Below, one piece after another: positions 17,853 to 27,007 of a DNA stretch of 64,000 nucleotides. The DNA lies in the NCBI GenBank assembly GCA_963793275.1, contig CAWBZL010000005.1:77652-141651 (forward strand), read 5' to 3'. The DNA is from Marinirhabdus sp963793275. Lineage in GTDB: Bacteria > Bacteroidota > Bacteroidia > Flavobacteriales > Flavobacteriaceae. Made by a program: the position numbers and the translations under genes. Numbering within the stretch: the stretch's first letter is position 1; every line of letters starts with the position of its first letter. Under the pieces are notes generated by a model. The model was given only the letters and a program-made list of their open reading frames with translations, was not told the origin of the DNA and searched no databases.

Positions 17853-19081
17853 AACTACGCCTTTTCCGTTCTTCAGAAGAAATTACTGAAACTTCGCTAC
17901 AAATCACCGGCTCCAAAAGTGAATCCAACCGGCTATTAATTCTGCAGGCCTTATATCCGGGAATTACCATTCAAAACGCTTCAAAGAGTGACGATAGCGT
18001 AGTGCTTCAAAAAGCATTACAAACTTCCGGAGGAAACGTAGATATTCATCACGCAGGAACGGCCATGCGATTTTTAACCGCTTATTTTTCAGCAAAAGAA
18101 GGTGCAGAAGTCGTTTTAACCGGAAGCGAACGTATGCAACAACGCCCCGTAGGTATTTTGGTAGATGCCCTTAAAACCTTAGGAGCAGAGATTATATACT
18201 TAAAAAACGAAGGGTTTCCACCTTTAAAAATCAAAGGGAAAAAGCTGTTAAAGAATGAAGTAACACTTGCAGCAGGTGTGAGCAGCCAGTTTATTTCGGC
18301 GCTATTGCTTATTGCTCCGTCCCTTTCCAACGGCTTATCCGTAACACTGGAAGGTACTATAACATCACGTCCATATATTGCTATGACGCTGGCATTGCTG
18401 GAACAATTAGGCGTTTCCTGCTCTTTTACTGAAAATACCATAACGGTACGGCACCTTTCGGGAATAGATGCAACAACAATTACTGTGGAAAGCGATTGGA
18501 GTTCGGCTTCTTATTTTTATAGCCTTGTGGCGCTTTCGGAGCATAAAACCATTCAGCTTAAAAGTTATAAAACTGAAAGTTTACAAGGGGACAACGCTTT
18601 AGCTCAATTATATAAAACACTCGGAGTAGCAACTGTTTTTAATGCTGAAACAGATTGCATTAGCCTTCAAAAGCATATTGTTGATTTGCCTTCAGTCTAC
18701 AAAGCAGATCTTACCAGCACGCCGGACATTGCACAAACCATTGCAGTAACGTGTTTTGGAGTAGGAATTGGCTGTGAACTTACAGGGTTACATACGCTCA
18801 AAATAAAAGAAACCGATAGGTTGCTGGCCCTTAAAATAGAACTGGAGAAACTGGGAGGTGTTGTGACGATTTCAGAAAATAGTCTTATCCTGAACCCTTC
18901 CACAGTAATAAAACAAAACATAACCATAGCTACTTACAATGATCACCGCATGGCAATGGCATTTGCACCGCTAGCCCTGAAAATACCAATACTAATAAAC
19001 GAAGCCGAAGTAGTTTCAAAGTCGTTTCCCACGTTCTGGAAAGCTATGAAGCAAATTGGAATTTCCGTTGAAGAAATATGA
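17849..19081 (+). CDS. aroA: 3-phosphoshikimate 1-carboxyvinyltransferase (EPSP synthase)
   Basis: 410 residues from the ATG at 17849, which overlaps the previous stop (ATGA). EPSP synthase joins shikimate-3-phosphate and PEP, the sixth step to chorismate. Visible motifs: ITGSKSESNRLLIL near the start (the family SKSxSNR), HAGTAMRFLTAY, QQRPVGILVDAL, LKIKETDRLLAL and DHRMAMAFAPLAL near the C-terminus. The segment around GTAMRF lacks a second glycine-alanine pair typical of the class I enzymes, as is common in Bacteroidota. Expression is coupled to the upstream mazG-like and membrane genes. Confidence 0.93.
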   Translation: MKLRLFRSSEEITETSLQITGSKSESNRLLILQALYPGITIQNASKSDDSVVLQKALQTSGGNVDIHHAGTAMRFLTAYFSAKEGAEVVLTGSERMQQRPVGILVDALKTLGAEIIYLKNEGFPPLKIKGKKLLKNEVTLAAGVSSQFISALLLIAPSLSNGLSVTLEGTITSRPYIAMTLALLEQLGVSCSFTENTITVRHLSGIDATTITVESDWSSASYFYSLVALSEHKTIQLKSYKTESLQGDNALAQLYKTLGVATVFNAETDCISLQKHIVDLPSVYKADLTSTPDIAQTIAVTCFGVGIGCELTGLHTLKIKETDRLLALKIELEKLGGVVTISENSLILNPSTVIKQNITIATYNDHRMAMAFAPLALKIPILINEAEVVSKSFPTFWKAMKQIGISVEEI

Positions 19082-19160
19082 TCTTCACATCGTAAAAAGG
19101 GCGATTTGTACCGAATGGACAACTATTTACTGTTATTACAAAAGATAATCGGTCATTTAC

Positions 19161-19192
19161 TTGACAACCCCTATATTGAGGTTGTATATTTG
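19161..19192 (+). promoter_or_regulatory. promoter of queA
   Basis: TTG at 19161-19163, a 21-base spacer, and TATATTTG at 19185-19192 match the Bacteroidota -33/-7 promoter; the ATG follows 30 bases later. GGTTG at 19180-19184 is flanked by CAACC on both sides (19165-19169 and 19193-19197), so two alternative dyads overlap the -7 box; this may be chance or an operator. Confidence 0.65.
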
Positions 19193-19221
19193 CAACCTTT
19201 TTAAAACAAAATCGTACCACT

Positions 19222-20277
19222 ATGGGAATGAAATTATCGAACTTCAGTTTTAATCTTCCGGAAGAACTTCTGGCCGAACATCCTGCACCTAATCGTGATG
19301 AGGCCAGGTTAATGGTCTTAAACCGAAAGGAGCAAACTATCGAGCACAAGATGTTCAAGGATTTAATAGATTATTTTGATGAAGATGATGTATTGGTGCT
19401 AAATAACACCAAGGTTTTTCCAGCAAGATTGTACGGAAACAAAGAAAAAACAGGAGCGCGTATTGAAGTTTTCCTGCTTAGAGAGTTAAATCCGGAAACG
19501 CGTTTGTGGGATGTTTTGGTAGACCCGGCACGTAAAATACGTATTGGGAACAAGCTTTACTTTGGAGATGATGAGTCTTTGGTAGCAGAAGTTATTGATA
19601 ATACCACCAGCCGTGGACGTACCCTTAGATTTTTGTTTGATGGCTCATACGAAGAGTTTAGAAATAAATTAACAGAGCTTGGTGAAACGCCACTTCCAAA
19701 ATATATTAAAAGAGACGTAGAACCTGAAGATGCAGAGCGTTACCAAACTATTTTTGCCAAAAAAGAAGGGGCTGTAGCGGCTCCAACTGCGGGACTTCAC
19801 TTCTCTAAGCATTTATTAAAGCGATTGGAGATTAAAGGGGTAGATTTTGCTGAAGTTACGTTACACGTAGGTTTAGGAACCTTTAGTGCTGTTGAGGTTG
19901 AAGATCTTTCAAAGCATAAAATGGACAGCGAAGAGATTGCAATTGATAAAGAAGCAGTAGCAATAATTAATAATGGAATAGCAAAAAAGAGACGTGTTTG
20001 TGCAGTAGGAACTACTGTGATGCGCGCATTGGAAAGTTCGGTTTCTTCTAATGGTACGTTGAACGATTACGAAGGTTGGACAAATAAGTTTATTTTTCCT
20101 CCGTACGATTTCAGTATAGCAAATATGATGGTGACCAACTTCCATACACCAAAATCTACGTTATTAATGATGGTGGCTGCTTTTGCAGGACACGACTTTG
20201 TAAAGAAAGCGTATGCCGAAGCTATTAAAGAAAAATACCGTTTTTATACCTACGGAGATGCCATGCTTATTATATAA
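19222..20277 (+). CDS. queA: tRNA preQ1(34) S-adenosylmethionine ribosyltransferase-isomerase
   Basis: 351 residues. QueA transfers and rearranges the ribosyl part of SAM onto preQ1 at the wobble position of tRNAs, making epoxyqueuosine. Family segments: LSNFSFNLPEELLAEHPAP, LVLNNTKVFPARLYG, AAPTAGLHFS, VTLHVGLGTF, RVCAVGTTVMRALES and NFHTPKSTLLMMVAAFAG, in the standard order and at full length. The start may be the first ATG (19222) or the second two codons later. It is monocistronic, with its own promoter and a strong terminator. Confidence 0.95.
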   Translation: MGMKLSNFSFNLPEELLAEHPAPNRDEARLMVLNRKEQTIEHKMFKDLIDYFDEDDVLVLNNTKVFPARLYGNKEKTGARIEVFLLRELNPETRLWDVLVDPARKIRIGNKLYFGDDESLVAEVIDNTTSRGRTLRFLFDGSYEEFRNKLTELGETPLPKYIKRDVEPEDAERYQTIFAKKEGAVAAPTAGLHFSKHLLKRLEIKGVDFAEVTLHVGLGTFSAVEVEDLSKHKMDSEEIAIDKEAVAIINNGIAKKRRVCAVGTTVMRALESSVSSNGTLNDYEGWTNKFIFPPYDFSIANMMVTNFHTPKSTLLMMVAAFAGHDFVKKAYAEAIKEKYRFYTYGDAMLII

Positions 20278-20297
20278 TCATTGTACATAAATGATTG

Positions 20298-20328
20298 AAA
20301 ATCCCGGCTCTTAGTCGGGATTTTTTTG
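20298..20328 (+). terminator. intrinsic terminator after queA
   Basis: AAATCCCG (20299-20306) pairs with CGGGATTT (20316-20323) and is followed by further T residues to 20327. It lies 20 bases past the queA stop. Confidence 0.85.
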
Positions 20329-20408
20329 TTTTAAGCCTTTTTATTTTAGTATGTTTCAATTTTCTAGTATATTAGATTCGATTTAACGCTAATACCTTGC
20401 GTCTCAGT

Positions 20409-22070
20409 ATGAAAAAACACCTACTTCTAGTGTTCTTATTGTTGCTGTCTGTATCATTTTCTGCTCAGGAAAATGGTTCAGAAGTTCCTGTAAGTTGGTC
20501 GCAGGATATTCGGTCTTCTGTCGTTCCTGTTACGTTACCTCCGCTGGATTTAACCGCAATTTATGCAGAAGACGCAATAAACGATCTGGATAAATCTCGG
20601 CCCTGGCGATACGGTATCGAAAGAGAGTTGATGATAGACATAAAACTTCAGGGAAGCCGTACGGTGTTGGAAAACGGCGATAAAGTTTGGCAACTTGCTA
20701 TCCTGTCTCAGGATGCTTTAAATATGAGTATTAATTTCAATAACTTTTACCTTCCTCCAGGAACCCGTTTACAACTTTTTAACGGAGATAAAGACGATTT
20801 GTCCAAGGCATACACACAGTTTGATAATCGCGAAGGAAATACATTAGGTTCCTGGTTTATAAAAGGAGAAGAAATATGGGTAGAGTATTTTGAGCCCGCT
20901 CAAATTAACGAGGAGTTTAAGATTGAAATAGGAAGTATTATTCACGGGTACAGAATGGGAGCTGCACATCAATTTGTAGAAAATGCTTCAAGAGGGCTTA
21001 ACGATTCTGGCGATTGTAATTACGATGTAAATTGCCCTGTGGGTGAGGATTTTGACGATATAAAAGATGTTGTTAAAAAATCAGTAGCACTCTTAAATTT
21101 AGGAAATGGATATTTATGTTCTTCTGTTTTATTAAATAATGTGCAAAATGATAAAATACCCTACCTTCTTACCGCAAATCACTGTCTGGAAGATAGTGAT
21201 CCTGCTTTGTGGTCTGCCAGATTTAACTGGATGAGTCCAAGCCCGGTTTGTGGAACCGAAGAAGCTACTGCACAGGTAGCCAATAATTTTACGCTTAGCG
21301 GGGTGACGGTGCGCGCCAGTAATACAAATTCAGATTTTGCCTTAGTAGAACTCGTGAATCCTATACCTGATACCTGGGATATTACTTTTGCAGGTTGGGA
21401 TGCAAAAGATGAAAACCCGGATTTTGAAGTAGGAATACATCATCCTAATGGGGATATCATGAAAATTTGCAGAGACGATTCTGGAGCAGTAAAAGAAAAT
21501 GCCAATGGAGTAGATGTTTGGCTGGTTGGCGGTGTCTCCATAGGTACAGGAAACGGGTGGGAATTAGGAACCACAGAGAGTGGCTCTTCCGGAAGCCCAC
21601 TGTTTAATGAAAATGGCAAAGTTATAGGCCAGTTGTATGGCGGACAGGCATTTTGTAACGGCATTGAGAACAATAACGATTATGATGTTTTTGGTCGTTT
21701 TGGGAGTTCCTGGGATACAGGAAATACACCCGAAAAACGATTAAAAGACTGGCTGGACCCATTAGATACAGGTGTGATGAACACCGAAACATTAACTAAT
21801 TTATTGAATGTTAATGAAAATGAATTTGTTGGAAATCTAACTGTATATCCAAATCCTGCATCCAGTTTTATTATGGTTATGAACAATAAATATCCAAACC
21901 TGGAGTACCAAATGTATGATGTTGTAGGTAAAATGGTGTCTATTGGTACACTTCAGAATACAACAAATACTATTGGAGTGACGCAATTGAAAGAGGGTGT
22001 TTACTTTTTACATCTAAAAGATTCCGATAGTGGAGATGCTATTACAAAAAAGATACTAGTGCGTCACTAG
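20409..22070 (+). CDS. secreted trypsin-fold serine protease with T9SS sorting domain
   Basis: 553 residues from the ATG at 20409, giving a signal peptide (MKKHLLLVFLLLLSVSFSAQ). Residues about 220-430 form a chymotrypsin-like domain with catalytic His258 (TANHC), Asp309 (SDFALVEL) and Ser394 (GSSGSPLF); several cysteines suggest disulfides. The order and the SSGSP motif resemble the lysyl-endopeptidase (Achromobacter protease I) group of S1 enzymes, but cleavage specificity cannot be read here. The last ~75 residues (LTVYPNPASSFIMV to KKILVRH) are a type A C-terminal domain for secretion and anchoring by the type IX system. Residues 20-210 look like a propeptide or beta domain. Confidence 0.87.
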   Translation: MKKHLLLVFLLLLSVSFSAQENGSEVPVSWSQDIRSSVVPVTLPPLDLTAIYAEDAINDLDKSRPWRYGIERELMIDIKLQGSRTVLENGDKVWQLAILSQDALNMSINFNNFYLPPGTRLQLFNGDKDDLSKAYTQFDNREGNTLGSWFIKGEEIWVEYFEPAQINEEFKIEIGSIIHGYRMGAAHQFVENASRGLNDSGDCNYDVNCPVGEDFDDIKDVVKKSVALLNLGNGYLCSSVLLNNVQNDKIPYLLTANHCLEDSDPALWSARFNWMSPSPVCGTEEATAQVANNFTLSGVTVRASNTNSDFALVELVNPIPDTWDITFAGWDAKDENPDFEVGIHHPNGDIMKICRDDSGAVKENANGVDVWLVGGVSIGTGNGWELGTTESGSSGSPLFNENGKVIGQLYGGQAFCNGIENNNDYDVFGRFGSSWDTGNTPEKRLKDWLDPLDTGVMNTETLTNLLNVNENEFVGNLTVYPNPASSFIMVMNNKYPNLEYQMYDVVGKMVSIGTLQNTTNTIGVTQLKEGVYFLHLKDSDSGDAITKKILVRH

Positions 22071-22195
22071 TACAATTTCTCATAGCAAGCCGCATAACAA
22101 GCTACATATTGGCACTCTGTTTTAAATCTTAACGATCGCGTACAAAGTACTTCGAAGATTTTTTCGACAAATCATTTCCCTCCATCCATTTATAG

Positions 22196-22203
22196 TACTT
22201 TTG
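22196..22203 (+). promoter_or_regulatory. candidate -7 box of rlmN
   Basis: TACTTTTG matches TAnnTTTG only 7 bases before the ATG at 22211, so the mRNA would be leaderless or nearly so. No clear TTG at -33 is visible. Confidence 0.35.
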
Positions 22204-22210
22204 TACCACA

Positions 22211-23251
22211 ATGAGCAAAGATAAAAGAGATATTCGTTCGCTTTCCAAAGAACAACTTAGAGAATTTTTCAGCACAATTGGTGAGAAACCCTTTAGAGGG
22301 AACCAGGTGTATGAATGGCTGTGGAGCAAAGGCAGCCACACATTTGAAGATATGACCAATATCTCAAAAGAAACCAGACAACTGTTGGAAGAGAATTTCG
22401 TGATTAACCATATTGAGGTGGATAGCCTTCAAAAAAGCAGTGATGGTACTATTAAAAACGCCGTTAAATTGCACGATGGGTTTATTGTAGAGTCGGTTTT
22501 AATTCCTACACACAATCGTACTACTGCCTGTGTATCCTCTCAGGTTGGTTGCAGCCTGGACTGTAAGTTTTGTGCCACAGCGCGATTAAAAAGAATGCGT
22601 AACCTTAATCCCGACGAAATTTACGATCAGGTGGTAGCCATAGACAGAGAAAGTAGGTTGTATAATGGGCACCCGCTATCTAATATAGTTTTTATGGGAA
22701 TGGGTGAGCCTTTAATGAACTATAATAATGTATTGGCCTCTATTGAAAAAATAACTTCGGAAGAAGGACTAGGTATGTCGCCAAAACGAATTACACTCTC
22801 TACCTCCGGTGTCCCAAAAATGATAAAAAAACTAGCCGATGATGAAGTGAAATTTCATTTAGCTGTTTCGCTACATAGCGCTATTCAGGAAAAAAGGGAG
22901 CAGATCATGCCTTTCGCTAAAAATTTTACGCTTCCAGATCTAAAAGAGTCGCTGGAGTATTGGTACGAAAAAACCAACCGGAGAATCACCTACGAATATA
23001 TTGTTTGGAGAGGCTTAAACGATACAAAGGAAGATGTGGAAGCATTGGTGCTATTCTGTAGTTATGTGCCCTGTAAAGTAAATATTATAGAATACAACCC
23101 AATTGACGATGGAGAATTTCAGCAGGCTTCTACTCAGGCAGTAGATAGCTATATGGAGGCTTTAGAAAGAAATAGGGTTCCGGTAACTATAAGACGCAGT
23201 CGTGGTAAAGATATTGATGCTGCCTGCGGGCAGTTGGCAAACAAGCAATAG
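22211..23251 (+). CDS. rlmN: 23S rRNA (A2503-C2) / tRNA (A37-C2) methyltransferase RlmN
   Basis: 346 residues. RlmN is a radical SAM enzyme that methylates C2 of A2503 in 23S rRNA and A37 of some tRNAs. The [4Fe-4S] cysteines are Cys114, Cys118 and Cys121 (QVGCSLDCKFCATA). Further family segments: VFMGMGEPLMNYNNV (SAM binding), ISLSTSGV-type segment ITLSTSGVPKMIKKL, and the C-terminal cysteine in AACGQL, which forms the methyl-Cys intermediate. The N-terminus KPFRGNQVYEWLWSKG is the tRNA/rRNA-binding accessory domain. It ends just before a bidirectional terminator shared with the convergent gene. Confidence 0.95.
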   Translation: MSKDKRDIRSLSKEQLREFFSTIGEKPFRGNQVYEWLWSKGSHTFEDMTNISKETRQLLEENFVINHIEVDSLQKSSDGTIKNAVKLHDGFIVESVLIPTHNRTTACVSSQVGCSLDCKFCATARLKRMRNLNPDEIYDQVVAIDRESRLYNGHPLSNIVFMGMGEPLMNYNNVLASIEKITSEEGLGMSPKRITLSTSGVPKMIKKLADDEVKFHLAVSLHSAIQEKREQIMPFAKNFTLPDLKESLEYWYEKTNRRITYEYIVWRGLNDTKEDVEALVLFCSYVPCKVNIIEYNPIDDGEFQQASTQAVDSYMEALERNRVPVTIRRSRGKDIDAACGQLANKQ

Positions 23252-23277
23252 GAGGTAGTAAAATTAATGCATAAAAA

Positions 23278-23301
23278 AAGAGCGACCTTTAGGTCGCTCT
23301 T
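23278..23301. terminator. bidirectional terminator between rlmN and a convergent gene
   Basis: A perfect ten-base stem AAGAGCGACC / GGTCGCTCTT around TTTA. Seven A residues at 23273-23279 act as the T-run for the minus-strand gene; for rlmN the right side is T-rich (TTATACTTATAT). Confidence 0.85.
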
Positions 23302-23322
23302 ATACTTATATAAAGTTGCTAT

Positions 23323-24141
23323 TTATTTCTTAGCAAACTTAATAGTTTTTACAGCTCCATCAATAGAAACTTTAGCAACATAAACACCAGTGCTAAGCGC
23401 AGCGATATTTACAGTCTCGTTAGTTCCACTTAATTTCTGGTCTGCTACTTGCTGTCCAAGAATAGTGTATACAGTAACGTTGCTCATTGCGTTAGACGCA
23501 GATAAGTTTAATTGCTCGTTGTTTACGAAGAAGTCAAAATTAGCGAATGCTTGTTCGTTAACTCCTAATGGTTCACCTTCATCACCAGCAGCGATTGGGG
23601 TATCAGGAGTAGATTCAAAGGCAAAACCTTTAACTGTGATTAAATCATCTCCCGTTACATCAGTATCCATACGAACCCATCCGTAATGTGTGTTTCCCAT
23701 AAAAGTAAACTTAACACCTAAATAACCATCGGTTACATCATCACACCATTGGCTATTGCTGTAAGCACAACCATAGTAGTTTAAGTCACCACGCTCCCCA
23801 TCAACAGTAAGTGTTGTACCGTCAATCATATCGCCTTCAGCTAGTAAAGAAGGATATTGAAATGAACCAGAAGTGAAACCTACGAAAGCACCACCAGCAC
23901 TTGGAAAAGCAAGCGCAGCTCTACCACCGGCTAATCCATCTGGATTGCTTATTTGAACTCTTTCTGTCCCATCACCTACAAAGTCTATAGAGAAAGTGTC
24001 GGCGAGATCTAATGTTGCGTCTGGATCTACATCTGTGTAGACAACTTGTCCACTTGCATTAGCAACGCCAAGGACTGCAGCAGAAAGTGCACCATAGCGA
24101 AGTAATCTTTTTGATAATTCTTTTGAAGTATTTTTTTTCAT
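23323..24141 (-). CDS. secreted protein with T9SS type A sorting domain
   Basis: 272 residues. The N-terminus MKKNTSKELSKRLLRYGAL then AAVLGVANASGQ is a longer signal peptide. Residues about 30-185 are a beta-rich, Gly/Asp/Ser-rich region containing YYGCAYSNSQWC and YLGVKFTFMGNTHYGWVRMD; this last pattern is frequent in Bacteroidota secreted proteins of unknown function. The last ~75 residues (NFDFFVNNEQLNLSASNAM to TIKFAKK) are a type A C-terminal sorting domain for the type IX system. Upstream (24142-24228) is A/T-rich and probably holds the divergent promoters. No enzyme motif is visible. Confidence 0.8.
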   Translation of the reverse strand: MKKNTSKELSKRLLRYGALSAAVLGVANASGQVVYTDVDPDATLDLADTFSIDFVGDGTERVQISNPDGLAGGRAALAFPSAGGAFVGFTSGSFQYPSLLAEGDMIDGTTLTVDGERGDLNYYGCAYSNSQWCDDVTDGYLGVKFTFMGNTHYGWVRMDTDVTGDDLITVKGFAFESTPDTPIAAGDEGEPLGVNEQAFANFDFFVNNEQLNLSASNAMSNVTVYTILGQQVADQKLSGTNETVNIAALSTGVYVAKVSIDGAVKTIKFAKK

Positions 24142-24228
24142 AATAAAATAAGATTTTGAAATAAAACTTAAGTTTTACTTCGTTAATTTGCGTAAATATA
24201 AAAAACTATTTTAAAATTTTGTACAAAA

Positions 24229-24384
24229 ATGACTAAAAGCACTAGCAAAAGAGAAAAATTTAATCCAGATAGTGTGCCACTTCTTGGCTCTATTGGTCTT
24301 TTAGCACTCGGTGACATAGGATTTGAGGCTTGGAGAAAGGTAAAAATTAAGAATAATAAGTTTAAAGTAAAGTATGAAGAATAA
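24229..24384 (+). CDS. small 51-residue protein upstream of the phosphatase fusion
   Basis: ATG at 24229, stop at 24382-24384: MTKSTSKREKFNPDSVPLLG then SIGLLALGDIGFEAWRKVK and a basic tail. It has one short hydrophobic segment (about residues 17-30) between charged ends and overlaps the start of the next gene by 11 bases, which suggests coupled translation. I do not recognise it. Its position in front of a large envelope-type enzyme suggests a small partner protein, which is inference. Confidence 0.6.
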   Translation: MTKSTSKREKFNPDSVPLLGSIGLLALGDIGFEAWRKVKIKNNKFKVKYEE

Positions 24385-26901
24385 GTTGTTATTGATAGGA
24401 TGGGATGCGGCAGATTGGGATATTATTTGGCCACTTATTGCCAAAGGAAAAATGCCCGCTTTAAAAAAATTAATCGAAAATGGAGTATATGGAAATATGA
24501 GTACCATGAATCCGCCATATTCGCCTATGCTCTGGACTACAGTTGCAACGGGTAAAACTCCAGATAAACATGGGGTTTTAGGATTCATTGAAGTTACACC
24601 AGATGCCAAATCTGTTAGACCTGTAACCACAACTTCCAGAAAAACCAGAGCGCTCTGGAATATATTTCATAATAAGGATTTAAAAAGTAACCTTGTAGGT
24701 TGGTGGCCCAGTTTTCCAGCAGAACCAATTAATGGAGTAGTTATTTCAGATCGTTTTCAAAAAACCAGCAGGGATCCAAAAAAGCAAACACCAATGAGTG
24801 AATTTGCTATACACCCTTGGAGTGAAAAGGAGACCTTTAAAGACCTAAGAATGTTCCCTTTTGAAATTACAGAAGCACACCTTTACCCTTTTGTGCCCAA
24901 AGCTCACGATGTAGATCAGGAAACCCACAAGGGGCTTTCAGCAATTGCGAAAATTGTTTCTGAAAACGCATCGGTACACAACGCCGCTACAAAATTATTA
25001 AGAACTACCGATTGGGACTTTATGGCTGTATATTATGATCTAATAGATCATTTTTGTCATACTTTTATGAAATATCATCCGCCCAAACTAGCAGGAGTAG
25101 GTGAAAAGAATTATGAAATTTTTAAAGAAGCTGTAACCGGAGCATATATCTATCAGGATATGATGTTGGAAAGAAAATTAAAACTCATTGATAAGGACAC
25201 CACAGTTATAGTAATGTCAGATCATGGATTTGAATCCGGGCCAAAGCGTATTTTGGAAATGCCAAAACTACAGGCTGCCCCGTCTCTGGAACACAGACAA
25301 TTTGGAATGTTTGTGGCATCGGCCCAAATATTAAAAAGAATGAAAAAGTATTTGGCATGGGCTTAATTGACGTTGCTCCTACAATTTTGCACCATTTCGG
25401 GATGCCAATCGGTAAAGACATGGACGGAAAAGTAATATTGGATATTTTTCAGGAAACTACAGCGCCAGAATTTATCGATAGTTGGGACAAAGTCCAGGGT
25501 GATTTTGCAGATCTTAAACATGATGAAGAGGAAGATGCATTATCCGACGAAGACACAATGCAACAATTAATTGAATTGGGATATGTAGAAAAATTGGACG
25601 AAAAGTTCGAAGTAGCTATAAAGAAGACGCGTGTAGATTTAAAACATAATCTCGCACGTGTATTTATTGGAAAAAAAGATTTTGCTACCGCTAAAAAGCG
25701 TTTAATAGAACTCCTTGAAGAAAAAGATCCCATAGATTTAGCTCCTTTTTATATGGATTTGCTTAGTATAGCACTTAAAGAAAAAGAATTTGTTAAAGCC
25801 AATGAATATTTAGAAAGTATAAAAGTTTCGAATACTGAAGTTAACTATGATTTAAATTTCATTCAAGCTGAAATCTTATCTGAAATGGGGAGGCCTAAAG
25901 AAGCATTCGATATATTAATAGAGGAAAGTAAGACCAATAAATCTGGACAGATATTATTTAGACTAGGCAAGTTGAAATATGAAATGGGTGAACCTAGTGA
26001 AGCTCGTGAATATTTGGAAAAAGCAATTGATAAAGAGCCTGAAAAATCTGTTATGCACGCAACTATGGCCGAAGTATTAATTCAGCTAGAAGATTACGAG
26101 GAGGCCGCGGAATATGCGTTAACGAGTATTGAATTGGTGAAATACTATCCTAAGGCGCATTATTTATTAGGGCAGGCATTGGAAAATATGGGTGATCTTG
26201 AGAATGCCAAAATGGCCTTCGAAATGGCTTCAAAACTGAAACCAAAACAATTTCATCAAGTACAACAATCTCTTGAAAATGTAGTTGAAAAAATAGAGAT
26301 GGATTTGAGTTTTGAAAATGATGTCTCAAACGTATATAGAGAAAATCAGATTACATTAGTTTCTGGATTACCACGTTCCGGTACCTCGCTTATGATGCAA
26401 ATGTTGGACAAAGGCGGTATGGAAATTCTTCAGGATCACATTAGAGAGGCAGATATTTCCAACCCAAAGGGATATTATGAGTACGCGCCAGTAATGTCTT
26501 TATATAAAGATAACTCTTGGCTGCATAAAGGGCAAAATAAAGCATTAAAAGTAGTTGCGCCATTGTTAAAGTCGCTGGATACAAAATACCGATACAAAAT
26601 AATTTTCATGAAACGAGACTTGAATGAGATTATTCAATCACAGCAAAAAATGTTAGGTAAGAGTGACGATGTATTTCCAGTTAAGATTTATAACGAATTT
26701 CAGAAACTGCTTTCAAATGTAAATATTTGGAATAAAAAGGAACCTGGTGTCGAGATTTTATATGTAGACTATAAGGACGTCTTGGAGAAACCAGAAGAAA
26801 TTATAAATAAAATTGAAAAATTTATTGGTAAAGAATTAAATTCTGAAGCTATGAAAGGGTGCATAGATACATCACTGTATAGAAACAGGGTGTCTAAATA
26901 A
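24374..26901 (+). pseudogene. alkaline-phosphatase-fold / TPR / sulfotransferase fusion, frame broken by one base
   Basis: Two frames that join when a G is restored in TCGGCCC at about 25320-25323, giving the reading VASGPNIKKNEKVFGMGLID, for a protein of 842 residues. Residues 1-400 are a type I phosphodiesterase/alkaline-phosphatase-superfamily domain: LLIGWDAADWDII with the first metal Asp, the nucleophile region MLWTTVATGKTPDKHG, and VMSDHGFES. Residues about 410-640 are TPR repeats (for example AREYLEKAIDKEPEKSVMHA). Residues about 650-842 are a sulfotransferase domain with the PAPS 5'-phosphosulfate loop SGLPRSGTSLMMQ and the 3'-phosphate segment MKRDLNEIIQSQ. The parts together suggest transfer or removal of phosphate or sulfate groups on a surface polymer, which is inference. 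The missing base sits in a G/C run and may be an error. Confidence 0.82.
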
Positions 26902-26926
26902 TCACCTTAGTAATTTAATATTCATT

Positions 26927-26960
26927 AAAAATGGAAACTAATAAATTAGTTTCCATTTTT
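26927..26960 (+). terminator. intrinsic terminator after the phosphatase-sulfotransferase gene
   Basis: A perfect 15-base stem: AAAAATGGAAACTAA (26927-26941) with TTAGTTTCCATTTTT (26946-26960), loop TAAA, followed by two more T residues and a T-rich stretch. Confidence 0.85.
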
Positions 26961-27007
26961 TTATTTGTAGCAATACATACTTCATTTTCCCTATTTTTAC
27001 ATACAAT

